Position numbers and translations under genes: made by a program
Part shown: one piece after another, positions 8,743 to 17,325 of the stretch
How positions within the stretch are numbered: the stretch's first letter is position 1
How the letters are laid out: every line of letters begins with the position of its first letter
The notes under the pieces: generated by a model
The model's input: only the letters and a program-made list of their open reading frames with translations
What the model was told of the DNA's origin: nothing
Databases searched by the model: none
NCBI RefSeq assembly: GCF_003263785.1
Contig: NZ_JYJK01000095.1
Coordinates: 1 to 56,401 of the forward strand
Reading direction: 5' to 3'
Origin: Vibrio variabilis
GTDB taxonomy: Bacteria > Pseudomonadota > Gammaproteobacteria > Enterobacterales > Vibrionaceae
DNA: 56,401 nt

Positions 8743-10074
8743 CTAAGCCAGCAAAAACTGACCACGACGCCACTGGTAGATAAATATCACCGCCAATCCC
8801 AAACCTCGAATGCCCATAAAGCTGAGCATCGCGAACCAAAGGGCATGATTTCCCAAACTGCTGGCAGCAAAGAACAAAGCAAAGAAACTGCAAGTAGCAA
8901 CAAACATACTATTGCGCATATCTTTGCCTTTGGTCGCGCCCACAAAAATACCATCAAATAGAAAACACCACATGGACACCAGCGGCATAGCAACCAACCA
9001 CGGTAAGAAGATTTCCGCTTGCGTCTGCACTGCGGCGATGGAGGTGATCATCGCAATTAGATGACTCCCCCAACCTGCAAAGACCAGTGTCAGCAACACA
9101 CAAATAACCGCACTCCAGAAAAAGGTCACCACGAGCGAATCAATGAGTTGGCTGCGACTCTTGGCACCAATCGCTTTGCCTACCATGGCTTCCATGGCAT
9201 AGGCGAAACCATCCATGCCATAAGAGATGAGCATTAAGAAGCTCATCAATACCGCATTCGCCGCGACGATATCATCTCCAAATGCTGCGCCTTGAAACGT
9301 CATAAAACTAAAGGTAGCTTGTAGACACAATGAACGAAGAAAGATATCACGATTAAGCTTCACAAAACGTCCTATATCCTGGCTCACTTCAGAAGCTAAT
9401 TGCAGCACATTAGGCAAGGCTCGCTGACGCCAAGTGCGCGCGGCACACCATAGGCCAAATGCACAACCAGAGTAATCAGCGATGACCGAGGCCAAGGCTG
9501 CACCTTCGACTTTCCACCCCAATCCAATCACAAACAGGACATCAAGACCAATGTTAACCAAGTTAGTAATGATCACCATCCACATTGGCGCTTTCGCGTT
9601 TTGTGTTCCTAGCAACCAGCCAAGAAGCACAAAATTCATCAATGCTGCTGGCGCACTCCAAGCTCTGATCGCAAAGTACTGATGGCCATAATGTTTCACT
9701 TCTTCACTGGCTGAGCTAAACGAAAAAATCAAATCGGCGAGAGATGTATGCACGAGTAAGAACAACGCAGCAAACCCCAATGCCATTAGGCTCCCCTGTA
9801 AAAATACCAGCGCAAGCTGCCGCGTATCATTGGCGCCAAAGCTTTGTGCGGCGAGACCTGTGGTCGACATTCTCAAGAAGCCGAGCAACCAAAAGGTGAC
9901 ACCTATCATGGTACTGCCCAGTGCAACACCACCTAAATACCACGAGTGTTCCAAATGCCCAATCACAGCTGCATCAACTAAACCTAGTAGCGGTACGGTT
10001 ATATTGGACAGCACCATAGGGATGGCCAAAAGCAATACTCGGCGGTGCAAAGGCAGATCTGACAGGATGGTCAT
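8743..10074 (-). CDS. MATE-family efflux transporter, DinF-like
   Basis: About 443 residues with some 12 hydrophobic segments. The N-terminus (IPMVLSNITVPLLGLVDAAV and later FLRMSTTGLAAQSFGA) is diagnostic of the DinF branch of MATE exporters, which expel small organic compounds in exchange for H+ or Na+. The start at 10074 (MTILSDLPL) fits the family better than the upstream GTG at 10116. Unlike E. coli dinF it is not next to lexA, and no LexA box is visible. It lies 109 bases downstream of the methyltransferase on the same strand and is probably co-transcribed from the Fur-controlled promoter. Confidence 0.9.
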   Translation of the reverse strand: MTILSDLPLHRRVLLLAIPMVLSNITVPLLGLVDAAVIGHLEHSWYLGGVALGSTMIGVTFWLLGFLRMSTTGLAAQSFGANDTRQLALVFLQGSLMALGFAALFLLVHTSLADLIFSFSSASEEVKHYGHQYFAIRAWSAPAALMNFVLLGWLLGTQNAKAPMWMVIITNLVNIGLDVLFVIGLGWKVEGAALASVIADYSGCAFGLWCAARTWRQRALPNVLQLASEVSQDIGRFVKLNRDIFLRSLCLQATFSFMTFQGAAFGDDIVAANAVLMSFLMLISYGMDGFAYAMEAMVGKAIGAKSRSQLIDSLVVTFFWSAVICVLLTLVFAGWGSHLIAMITSIAAVQTQAEIFLPWLVAMPLVSMWCFLFDGIFVGATKGKDMRNSMFVATCSFFALFFAASSLGNHALWFAMLSFMGIRGLGLAVIFIYQWRRGQFLLA

Positions 10075-10183
10075 TGAATGTTGAAACACGAAGACTCCAG
10101 CGCGTCGAGGCTCCACTTATGTGTGTTTGTGGAGAGGAAACTTGAAGCGCTATAGTAACGTTATTTGTCGATAGGTACTGCTA

Positions 10184-10996
10184 CTACCATTCAATATTGA
10201 CGATATTTGGCGTGAGGCGGTGCCGGTAGATAGGCAGTTTTGCCACCACACGCTGCCAACGAGACCAGCGCTGACAATGCTTATCGATAGGTGAATCTAT
10301 CGAGACTTTGTATGTCCATGGCAACCAGTGAAGCAGCTTATCAAGCGGCTTTCGCATGCCATGCTGATAGCGCTCGCAACCCATCTTTTGCCCGAAATGA
10401 CTCGCAGTGAGATCACCTGCCAGCACCAAGCAGGCTTTGGCGTGTTGAAAGTGACAACCGATGGCTTGTACAAAGTGCGCTATCCGAGTCTCGGTTTGCT
10501 CCAGTAGAGCGTGTTCACACACAACCAGAATCGGTTTGTCCGCTGGAATCAATAGTGTCGACAACCAGCTCATATCATCAATCGAACCACAGATAAGTGA
10601 GTAGCGCTCACTTTTGTGAAACAGCCTTTGGCGCCAAACCAAATGCTCATTGGTGTCCACTTCCAGCCAGCGACAGCGGCCATTATCTAAACGGTAGAAA
10701 CGGGTATCAAGGCGAGCGCCGACATTAATGACCCAACCATCAGGGTTGGTCTCAAGAAATCGCTTAACTTGCAAATCGCAAAGCTGAGTTAGGGTCGCAT
10801 GCAGTAACTGACTTTGGTCAACGTTACCTGTGAGGCAATCGGGCGCAAGTTGGCAACGGCGACAGGCATGGGCAGCGATAGGGTCATAAATGATGCCATC
10901 ATCCAGCAAACTTTCACGACTGCGAAACCATAACGGCCTGAGCAGCTTGCTGGGTACATCTAGGGGAACGGTGTGACGATTGTTGCGATTGTCCAT
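10184..10996 (-). CDS. LCM/TcmP-family SAM-dependent methyltransferase
   Basis: 270 residues. The core VINVGARLDTRFYRLD followed by WLEVDTNEHLVWRQ is the signature of the leucine carboxyl methyltransferase/TcmP family (O-methylation of carboxyl or hydroxyl groups of small molecules or proteins). A small cysteine cluster, HACRRCQLAPDC, precedes the SAM fold and could hold metal. The start at 10996 follows a perfect GGAGG four bases upstream. It has its own predicted Fur-regulated promoter and precedes the MATE gene, so modification and export of an iron-related metabolite is a reasonable guess. The substrate is unknown. Confidence 0.8.
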   Translation of the reverse strand: MDNRNNRHTVPLDVPSKLLRPLWFRSRESLLDDGIIYDPIAAHACRRCQLAPDCLTGNVDQSQLLHATLTQLCDLQVKRFLETNPDGWVINVGARLDTRFYRLDNGRCRWLEVDTNEHLVWRQRLFHKSERYSLICGSIDDMSWLSTLLIPADKPILVVCEHALLEQTETRIAHFVQAIGCHFQHAKACLVLAGDLTASHFGQKMGCERYQHGMRKPLDKLLHWLPWTYKVSIDSPIDKHCQRWSRWQRVVAKLPIYRHRLTPNIVNIEW

Positions 10997-11021
10997 ACTG
11001 CCTCCATGCATAGAGTCACAG

Positions 11022-11071
11022 ATGATAATCGCTCTCAACAATCATTTCAAGATAAATGAAATTAATTATCA
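11022..11071 (-). promoter_or_regulatory. Fur-type promoter of the methyltransferase-MATE unit
   Basis: On the minus strand TTGAAA (11045-11050) and TATCAT (11022-11027) are 17 bases apart. Just upstream, at 11057-11071, TGAAATTAATTATCA matches 12 of 14 specified positions of the 7-1-7 Fur box TGATAATnATTATCA. Binding of Fe-Fur there would block polymerase, so the unit is predicted to come on under iron limitation. Confidence 0.6.
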
Positions 11072-11093
11072 TTTACGCACTGACTTTAGACGT

Positions 11094-11435
11094 AAAAAAA
11101 GCGACAGGCTGACCTGTCGCTTTCCATCACCATAGGGGGTGAAATTGTTGGCACTCTTTGAATGCCTCACAAATATCCATTTGTTATTTGTGCTTCCACT
11201 GCTAATTCTTGTTTGTCATCGTCCTGATGCGTTTTCACGATCCCTGGCAAAACCTTCTGCTCGAGTTCTTCCTAAACCCTGTCCATTTGTTTTCTCATCC
11301 TGAGAATAGTCGACCATCCGTATCTACTCACACTCCGAGTCTGAGCGATGTCCTTATTATTATTTTTGGCGCTCCTCGCCAAACATCCTTGAAGACCTTC
11401 TTGGTCTGAAATCCTTGTGTCAGCATCCTGTCGAC
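11094..11435 (-). ncRNA. csrB: CsrB/CsrC-type small RNA (CsrA sponge)
   Basis: About 342 nucleotides on the minus strand. The 5' end GTCGACAGGATG resembles E. coli CsrB (GTCGACAGGGAG). The transcript holds about 15 GGA motifs, eight of them AGGA, many placed in hairpin loops such as TTTGGCGAGGAGCGCCAAA. It ends in a strong terminator, GCGACAGG-TCAG-CCTGTCGC plus seven T's (11094-11125). No open frame spans it. Such RNAs sequester CsrA and are induced by the BarA/UvrY (VarSA) system, affecting carbon storage, motility and quorum sensing. Vibrios usually hold several copies, so the letter (B, C or D) is uncertain. Confidence 0.88.
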
Positions 11436-11442
11436 AAGGAAC

Positions 11443-11470
11443 AATTTACCTGACTCAGGATGGAAGACAA
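11443..11470 (-). promoter_or_regulatory. Promoter of the CsrB-type RNA
   Basis: Minus-strand TTGTCT (11465-11470) and TAAATT (11443-11448), 16 bases apart, place a start at about 11435, exactly where CsrB-like sequence begins. The 320 bases further upstream, to 11786, hold no gene I can support and no clear UvrY/VarA palindrome that I could recognise. Confidence 0.5.
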
Positions 11471-11786
11471 CCTAGCACAACCTTTTTTCTAGTTCGCAAC
11501 AACACACAAACAATTAAAGTGATATAAATCATAACCTTAACCATCAATGACAGCACTTTTTCGCTAACAAGTATGGCAAATATCTCACAAAGCATCTGGA
11601 TAACTCGCCAATCAAGCTCGAACGACATCAAGATCGAAGTGAGATCTGAATCACCCAATGCGCGATACCAGTACCAACAGATATGCCAAAAACAACACTA
11701 CCCGAGCACCGAAAACAACAATGCCCCTTCATCAGAAGAGGCACTGCAAGCTCGGTTTGGCGTTAAAGAAACCAGTGTTTAGACAT

Positions 11787-11815
11787 TAAACAAACTAGTT
11801 AGGCTGCTAGTTTTT
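11787..11815 (-). terminator. Intrinsic terminator, cytochrome c4 gene
   Basis: Minus-strand hairpin AAACTAG-CAGCCTAA-CTAGTTT (11792-11813) followed by a T-rich tract, 16 bases past the cytochrome stop. Confidence 0.6.
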
Positions 11816-11830
11816 ATAACGCGGTTCGGT

Positions 11831-12448
11831 TTAGTGAAGACCGCCCACATATTTAGAAAGAACGTCGATATCTTCGTCGTTCAGCTTTTTAGCGATATCA
11901 CGCATCATAGCGTTCATGTCGTTGGCACGATCGCCGCTGCGGAATTTCTCTAGCTGTGATTTCACATACTCAGCATGCTGACCAGAGATTTTCGGGAACC
12001 CTGATAGCTCAGTACCGTTACCACGAGGACCATGACAGGCGATACACGCAGTAATGCCACGCTCTGCATCGCCAGCGGTGTAGAGAACTTTACCCACTTC
12101 AACCACATTTTCAGGGGTGCTATTGGCTGCGATTGGCATAGACGCATAGTAAGCCGCAAGATCCGCCATATCTTCCTCAGATAGTGGCATTGCCATACCA
12201 CTCATCACAGGATCATAACGACCTTGCTTACCACCACTTGTCATACCAAGTTTTAGATCTTTCAGTTGTTTTTCAATATATTTTGCGTGCTGTCCTGCGA
12301 TGCTTGGGTACATCGTTAGCAGACTGTTACCGTCCGCTCCATGACACGCTACACACGTTTGGGATTTTGCTTTACCAGCTTCAATATCGCCTTGGGCCCA
12401 TACTGAGCAGCTGACTACAAGACTCAAGATTAGCGCTAATTTTTTCAT
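11831..12448 (-). CDS. Cytochrome c4, dihaem
   Basis: 205 residues with a signal peptide (about 1-18) directing it to the periplasm. Two haem c sites are present, CVACHGADG (about 32) and CIACHGPRG (about 136), in two similar halves that each also carry a distal methionine (e.g. GMAMPL, MNAMM), as in cytochrome c4. It passes electrons towards terminal oxidases. It is divergent from engB, with about 200 bases between. Single gene with its own terminator. Frame intact. Confidence 0.92.
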   Translation of the reverse strand: MKKLALILSLVVSCSVWAQGDIEAGKAKSQTCVACHGADGNSLLTMYPSIAGQHAKYIEKQLKDLKLGMTSGGKQGRYDPVMSGMAMPLSEEDMADLAAYYASMPIAANSTPENVVEVGKVLYTAGDAERGITACIACHGPRGNGTELSGFPKISGQHAEYVKSQLEKFRSGDRANDMNAMMRDIAKKLNDEDIDVLSKYVGGLH

Positions 12449-12655
12449 GACATTCCATTATAATTATCAAGCTTCCAGTACCACTATACGCCTCACAAAA
12501 CCCTACAGATTGGTGTCAAAGGGACAAAATAAGGTAACGCGGGCAATTAATACCGATCATGGTACAATGTGTGGCCATATGCCGAGCACGGTTATTTTAC
12601 ACAATTTCACAAAAAAGTAATCAATCGACTACACAAAGTCGAGATGGAGTTAACA

Positions 12656-13312
12656 GTGAGCGTAAAAATTCATTATCAAAACACGCATTTCATTACAAGT
12701 GCACCCGATATTCGTCACTTGCCAGAGGATGAAGGGATCGAAATTGCGTTTGCAGGACGCTCCAATGCAGGTAAATCCAGTTCACTGAACCGCCTTACTA
12801 ACCAAAGAGCACTGGCGAAAACCAGTAAAACACCAGGCCGTACCCAGTTGATTAACCTTTTCAAGGTTGATGAAGGTTGTCACATCGTTGACTTGCCTGG
12901 ATACGGCTTTGCTCAAGTGCCACTTGAGATGAAAAAGAAATGGCAAAAATCGCTAGGCGAATATTTGCAGAAACGTCGCTGCCTGAAAGGCTTAGTGGTA
13001 TTGATGGACATTCGTCACCCAATGAAAGACCTTGACCAGCAGTTAATTGAATGGGCTGTTGAGTCTGGTATTCCAGTTCAGGTTCTGCTGACAAAAGCAG
13101 ACAAGCTGAAAAGCGGTGCTCGCAAAGCACAAGTGTTGAAGATCCGTGAAGCAGCACTGGCATTTGGCGGTGATGTGCAAGTCGATCCGTTTTCGTCACT
13201 AAAAGGCATTGGTGTTGATCAATTACGAAATAAACTCGACACCTGGTTTGCCCCTGCGTTTGCACACCTTGAGCAAGCTGACGAATTAGAAGATGGTGAG
13301 CACGACGCTTAA
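12656..13312 (+). CDS. engB: Ribosome-biogenesis GTPase EngB/YsxC
   Basis: About 218 residues from the GTG at 12656, chosen because GGAG sits eight bases upstream and the product then begins at the usual family N-terminus (SVKIHYQNTHF). GTPase motifs are visible: G1 GRSNAGKSS, G3 DLPGYG and G4 TKAD. EngB acts in assembly of the large ribosomal subunit and is usually essential. It stands near spf and polA as in E. coli. Frame intact. Confidence 0.95.
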   Translation: MSVKIHYQNTHFITSAPDIRHLPEDEGIEIAFAGRSNAGKSSSLNRLTNQRALAKTSKTPGRTQLINLFKVDEGCHIVDLPGYGFAQVPLEMKKKWQKSLGEYLQKRRCLKGLVVLMDIRHPMKDLDQQLIEWAVESGIPVQVLLTKADKLKSGARKAQVLKIREAALAFGGDVQVDPFSSLKGIGVDQLRNKLDTWFAPAFAHLEQADELEDGEHDA

Positions 13313-13362
13313 CTGTCTTTGGTGGTAAAAACTACCTTTCGGTAGTAATACACCATCCTGCA

Positions 13363-13593
13363 GAAACAAAACGCCCCGCCTTCCTGGCAGGGCAATGGGA
13401 GAGAGAAGATTTAGTATTATTGTTTGTTTCAAGCATCTATGAAGCTTTCAAACAATGCAATCACCAGCCATACAAAGTGTGAGCTAGTCTTCTCTTACCA
13501 TCCCACTTTCCACCATAATCACACCCCAATAAAGCCTTATATTTCAGACAGTAAAACTCTGATCACTCGCTGTTTTTCTACGCTTGATTCTAG
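13363..13593 (-). ncRNA. Candidate small RNA between engB and Spot 42
   Basis: On the minus strand an extended -10 element, TGTATAAT (TATAAT at 13600-13605), would start a transcript near 13593. A perfect eight-base-pair stem, GCCCTGCC-AGGAA-GGCGGGGC (13373-13393), followed by GTTTTGTTT, would end it near 13364. About 230 nucleotides lie between, with no convincing gene; a 10-codon frame (MVESGMVRED) is the only start-to-stop stretch noted. I do not recognise a known RNA family. Alternatively the hairpin only separates engB from spf. No strong -35 is visible. Confidence 0.4.
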
Positions 13594-13710
13594 TTGAGAA
13601 TTATACAAAGTGTGAAGGTCGTTTAATTACAGAATTTGGTCATCGAATGTCGTAATGACGAGGAGAGAAAAGCGAGAATAGGCACGCTAAAAAATTTCCT
13701 TTGCCACAAG

Positions 13711-13815
13711 AAAAAACGCCCCAGTCAAATACTGACTGGGGCGGCTGAATCAGCCTAATCCAATAACGTGAAACAAAAGGTCTGAAAGATAGAACATCTT
13801 ACCTCTGTACCCTAC
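13711..13815 (-). ncRNA. spf: Spot 42 small RNA
   Basis: The minus strand starting at 13815 reads GTAGGGTACAGAGGTAAGAT and stays nearly identical to E. coli Spot 42 through the TTTCAGACCTTT region. It ends with the terminator GCCCCAGTCAGTATTTGACTGGGGC plus T's given here by position 13711-13741. The site between polA and engB is the conserved location. Spot 42 is an Hfq-dependent regulator of carbon-source genes, repressed by cAMP-CRP in E. coli. Confidence 0.97.
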
Positions 13816-13928
13816 GCGTTCTAATGTACAACAAGTGATCAGAAAATGAAACTATTTTTGTAGTTTTTTTTCATGAAGTTTTTGTTAACAGACATAAGTA
13901 ACTTAGATGCATGAACTTTTTTAACATC

Positions 13929-13958
13929 AAAAAAAAGCCAGCGACTGTGCGCTGGCTC
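13929..13958 (-). terminator. Intrinsic terminator, polA
   Basis: Minus-strand hairpin GAGCCAGCG-CACAGT-CGCTGGCT followed by eight T's, 33 bases after the polA stop. Confidence 0.85.
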
Positions 13959-13990
13959 ATGTTAATTTAATAATTTAGCTCAAAATATGA

Positions 13991-16780
13991 CTAGTGAGCC
14001 TGATCCCAGTTGTCTCCGTGACCTGCATCGGCAACAAGCGGCACAGCTAATTCTGCTGCAGATTCCATCAATTCTTGTACTTTACTTTCAATTTCGCCTA
14101 AAGATGACGATTCCACTTCAAAAACCAGCTCATCGTGCACTTGCATCAGTAGTTTAACTTTGCCATCACCTTCGGCTTGGATCCATTCATCCACCAACAG
14201 CATCGCTTTCTTAATGATGTCAGCAGCAGTACCTTGCATTGGCGCGTTGATCGCGGCACGCTCCGCTGCTTTGCGACGCATGCCATTACGAGACTTAATC
14301 TCAGGTAGGTGCAGTCTGCGACCAAAGATGGTTTCAACGTAGCCTTTCTCCGTCGCTAGAGCACGCGTATCTTCCATATACTGCATTACGCCAGGATAGC
14401 GCTCGAAGTAAGTATCCATGTACTGCTGCGCTTCACCGCGAGGGATGCCGAGTTGCTTAGACAGACCAAACGCACTCATGCCATAGATAAGGCCGAAGTT
14501 CACCGCTTTGGCACGGCGACGCTGTTCACTGGTCACTTGCTCAATATCGACACCAATGATCTCCGCCGCTGTCGCAGCGTGGATATCTTTACCTTGTCTA
14601 AACGCATCCAATAGCGCCTTATCTCCTGATAAGTGCGCCATGATACGAAGTTCAATCTGAGAGTAATCCACCGCAAGGATCTTCCAGCCATGGGGAGCAA
14701 CAAACGCCTGACGAATGCGTCGGCCTTCATCGTTACGGATAGGAATGTTCTGTAAGTTTGGATCGGTCGATGACAAACGACCAGTTGCCGTGACAGCCTG
14801 ATGATAAGACGTGTGTACTCGACCCGTTTCTGGGTTGATCATCTTCGGCAGCTTGTCTGTATAGGTGGATTTGAGTTTCGCTAGGCCGCGATACTCCAGA
14901 ATCAACTTAGGCAGTGGGTAATCCAACGCCAACTCTTGCAGCACCTCTTCGTTAGTAGAGGGTGCGCCTGATGGTGTTTTCTTTATAACCGGCAGTCCCA
15001 TTTTCTCAAAGAAGATCGCTTGCAGCTGTTTCGGTGAGCTCAAGTTGAACTCTTCTCCAGCAATCTCGTAAGCTTTTTGCTCTAGCTCATCAAGGCGAGC
15101 TGCGATCTCTTGAGATTGAGCGCCCAACAGCATGTCATCAATCAACACGCCGGTGCGCTCGATGCGAGATAACACAGGCACTAATGGTACTTCGATTTCT
15201 TGATAAACGCGGTTCAGGGCTTCGTTTTTCTCAAGCTCTGCATTAATACGCTGATGAAGGCGCAAAGTCACATCCGCATCTTCTGCCGCGTATGGCGCAG
15301 CCTGATCCATCTCGATTTGGTTGAAAGTCAGTTGCGACTTGCCTTTACCGGCAATTTGCTCGAATGAGATGCAGCTATGCTGCAAAAAGCGCAGCGCCAA
15401 GCTGTCCATATCGTGCTTACCGCCGACACTGTTGTAGACGTAAGAAGCGAGCATGGTGTCGTATTTGATGCCCTTAAGCTCAATACCATAGCGTGCAATC
15501 ACACTGGCATCGTACTTAAGGTTTTGACCGACTTTCACTACGTTGTCGTCTTCAAGCAACGGCTTTAATTGTTCAAGAACCCAATCACGGTCAAGCTGCT
15601 CTGGTGCGCCCATGTAGTCGTGCGCAACAGGCAGATAAGCGGCCACGCCTTCTTCGGTCGCAAACGACAGACCGATAAGATTCGCTACCATATAATCCAA
15701 ACTGTCCGTCTCAGTATCGAACGCAATCACTGAAGCCGCTTTTAGCTTCTCTAGCCACTCAGCAAACTGCTCTTCGGTTAGGATGGTTTCGTACTGGCTG
15801 CGGTCAATTTTCACGGCTGATGTGTCCATCGCAGCTGCATCGTCATCGCTAGAAATGCGTTTTGCTGCACTCTCTGCGGCTTGCACTTCGCCCGTACCAC
15901 CTTCAAGAAGCTCATTGAGCCAAGATTTAAAGGTCAGTTGGCCGTACAGCTTGGTCAGCTCATCAACGTTTGGTGTCTCTTTCAGCAGAGATTCAGGGGT
16001 ACAATCGAGTTCCACATCCAGTTTGATGGTCGCAAGATCGTAAGAAAGCAGTGCATTTTCTTTGTTCTCAGTCAGCTTTTTCGCCATGGTTTTTGAACCA
16101 CGGAAGCCAAGAGGGGCGATATCGTCGAGTCTATCGTAAAGGTCTTTAATGCCACCGATGCCTTGCAATAGTGCTGTTGCTGTTTTGTCACCTACACCAG
16201 GTACACCAGGGATGTTATCCACTTTATCGCCCATCAGTGCGAGGTAGTCGATAATAAGCTCAGGTGGAATACCAAACTTATCCACTACGCCTGCTCTGTC
16301 CATCACCACATTGGTCATGGTGTTGATAAGGGTAACGTTATCATCAACCAGTTGAGCCATATCTTTATCGCCCGTGCTGATCAATACCGGCATACCCGCT
16401 TGTGATGCTTGATGCGCCAAAGTACCAATGACATCATCCGCTTCCACGCCCGGCACACAGATAAGCGGTAAACCCATCGCACGAATCACGTTATGCAAAG
16501 GTTCAATTTGGCAGCGAAGATCATCCGGCATAGGAGGACGATTTGCCTTGTACTCTGGGTACATATCATCACGGAATGTTTTGCCCTTGGCATCAAATAC
16601 CACCGCAATACGATCAGAGGCAAACTGACGCATCATGCTTCGTAGCATGTTAACAACACCGTAAACCGCATTGGTTGGAATTTCGCCATTGCTCATCGTT
16701 TCTGGATAAGCATGAAATGCTCGATAGAGATAAGAAGAACCATCGATAAGGATCAATGGGTTGTCTGGTATTTGCGCCAT
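13991..16780 (-). CDS. polA: DNA polymerase I
   Basis: 929 residues, full length. Residues 1 to about 290 form the 5'-3' exonuclease (ADDVIGTLA, STGDKDMAQLV, GDKVDNIPGVPGVG). A 3'-5' exonuclease domain follows with FDTETDSLD near 355 and DADVTLRL later, so proofreading residues appear present. The polymerase domain has TGRLSSTDPNLQNIP, VDYSQIELR and, near the end, VHDELVFE. It fills gaps in repair and removes Okazaki primers. The gene is followed by a terminator and then spf. Upstream, 16781-17136 holds no gene I can support. Frame intact. Confidence 0.98.
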   Translation of the reverse strand: MAQIPDNPLILIDGSSYLYRAFHAYPETMSNGEIPTNAVYGVVNMLRSMMRQFASDRIAVVFDAKGKTFRDDMYPEYKANRPPMPDDLRCQIEPLHNVIRAMGLPLICVPGVEADDVIGTLAHQASQAGMPVLISTGDKDMAQLVDDNVTLINTMTNVVMDRAGVVDKFGIPPELIIDYLALMGDKVDNIPGVPGVGDKTATALLQGIGGIKDLYDRLDDIAPLGFRGSKTMAKKLTENKENALLSYDLATIKLDVELDCTPESLLKETPNVDELTKLYGQLTFKSWLNELLEGGTGEVQAAESAAKRISSDDDAAAMDTSAVKIDRSQYETILTEEQFAEWLEKLKAASVIAFDTETDSLDYMVANLIGLSFATEEGVAAYLPVAHDYMGAPEQLDRDWVLEQLKPLLEDDNVVKVGQNLKYDASVIARYGIELKGIKYDTMLASYVYNSVGGKHDMDSLALRFLQHSCISFEQIAGKGKSQLTFNQIEMDQAAPYAAEDADVTLRLHQRINAELEKNEALNRVYQEIEVPLVPVLSRIERTGVLIDDMLLGAQSQEIAARLDELEQKAYEIAGEEFNLSSPKQLQAIFFEKMGLPVIKKTPSGAPSTNEEVLQELALDYPLPKLILEYRGLAKLKSTYTDKLPKMINPETGRVHTSYHQAVTATGRLSSTDPNLQNIPIRNDEGRRIRQAFVAPHGWKILAVDYSQIELRIMAHLSGDKALLDAFRQGKDIHAATAAEIIGVDIEQVTSEQRRRAKAVNFGLIYGMSAFGLSKQLGIPRGEAQQYMDTYFERYPGVMQYMEDTRALATEKGYVETIFGRRLHLPEIKSRNGMRRKAAERAAINAPMQGTAADIIKKAMLLVDEWIQAEGDGKVKLLMQVHDELVFEVESSSLGEIESKVQELMESAAELAVPLVADAGHGDNWDQAH

Positions 16781-17024
16781 GTTTAGTTGTCCAAAATTTT
16801 TGGTAGTGGTCTATAAGGATGCCATGACTCGCAGCGCGATGCTACGCTCTTTCACTGTCTATATACACAGTTACCAAATTAAACTGCGTTCTTGCACCCC
16901 TAAGCCTGTGGATAAATCTGTTTATAGAGTTGTTTTAACAAATGATAAAGTTATTCAAGGCTATCAGAAAACAAATATAAACCACTGTAATTAAAGCATT
17001 AAATATCAGATCCCCCACCCTTAC

Positions 17025-17045
17025 CATGATCCTTCTCGGATCATG
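17025..17045. repeat. Perfect inverted repeat upstream of polA
   Basis: CATGATCC-TTCTC-GGATCATG, an eight-base-pair perfect stem with a five-base loop, without a T-run on either side. It lies in the otherwise empty region between polA and ryhB. It could be an operator or a structural element; nothing identifies a binding protein. Confidence 0.5.
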
Positions 17046-17136
17046 CCATGTGGAAAACCTAATTTTGCGTTTAATGTCAGCGATAGGATTATATTCTAGT
17101 CAGAGTGTGCAATTAATCTGCAAAGAGTAGATAGAA

Positions 17137-17319
17137 AAAAAGCGACACCAAAGGTGTCGCCTAGCAATAATTTAAGGAGGTTATCTCGTTTAACGAGTAC
17201 GGCTAACCAACTAAAAGCTATAAATACACTGGAAGCAATGTGAGCAATGTCGTGTCAAAAAAGAACCGATTAAGTGAACTGAGCCATGTCGCTAGTTGCT
17301 TAACCTTTTCCCTTAGGAC
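17137..17319 (-). ncRNA. ryhB: RyhB iron-responsive small RNA
   Basis: The minus strand contains the invariant RyhB core, ACGACATTGCTCACATTGCT (minus of about 17231-17256, continuing TCCAGT), which pairs with target mRNAs. The transcript starts near 17319 from a promoter carrying Fur boxes. It ends in the hairpin GGCGACACC-TTT-GGTGTCGC plus seven T's (about 17137-17161). At about 183 nucleotides it is longer than the 90-nucleotide E. coli form, as in other vibrios. Its place between polA and hemB agrees with the Vibrio location I know. It lowers iron-using proteins when iron is scarce. Confidence 0.95.
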
Positions 17320-17325
17320 GAGTTA

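Noticed and set aside
8743..10116. SOS control of the DinF-like MATE gene
   Set aside because: lexA is not adjacent and no CTGT-N8-ACAG LexA box was found upstream; a Fur box is present instead.
11573..11782. 69-codon open frame between the CsrB-type RNA and cytochrome c4
   Set aside because: No good ribosome site, no recognisable domain, and odd composition for a Vibrio protein. It lies in a promoter-bearing gap.
16907..16915. Perfect DnaA-box-like TGTGGATAA upstream of polA
   Set aside because: A single 9-mer is expected by chance in a window this size, another copy lies inside tatD coding sequence, and no cluster or A/T-rich unwinding element surrounds it.
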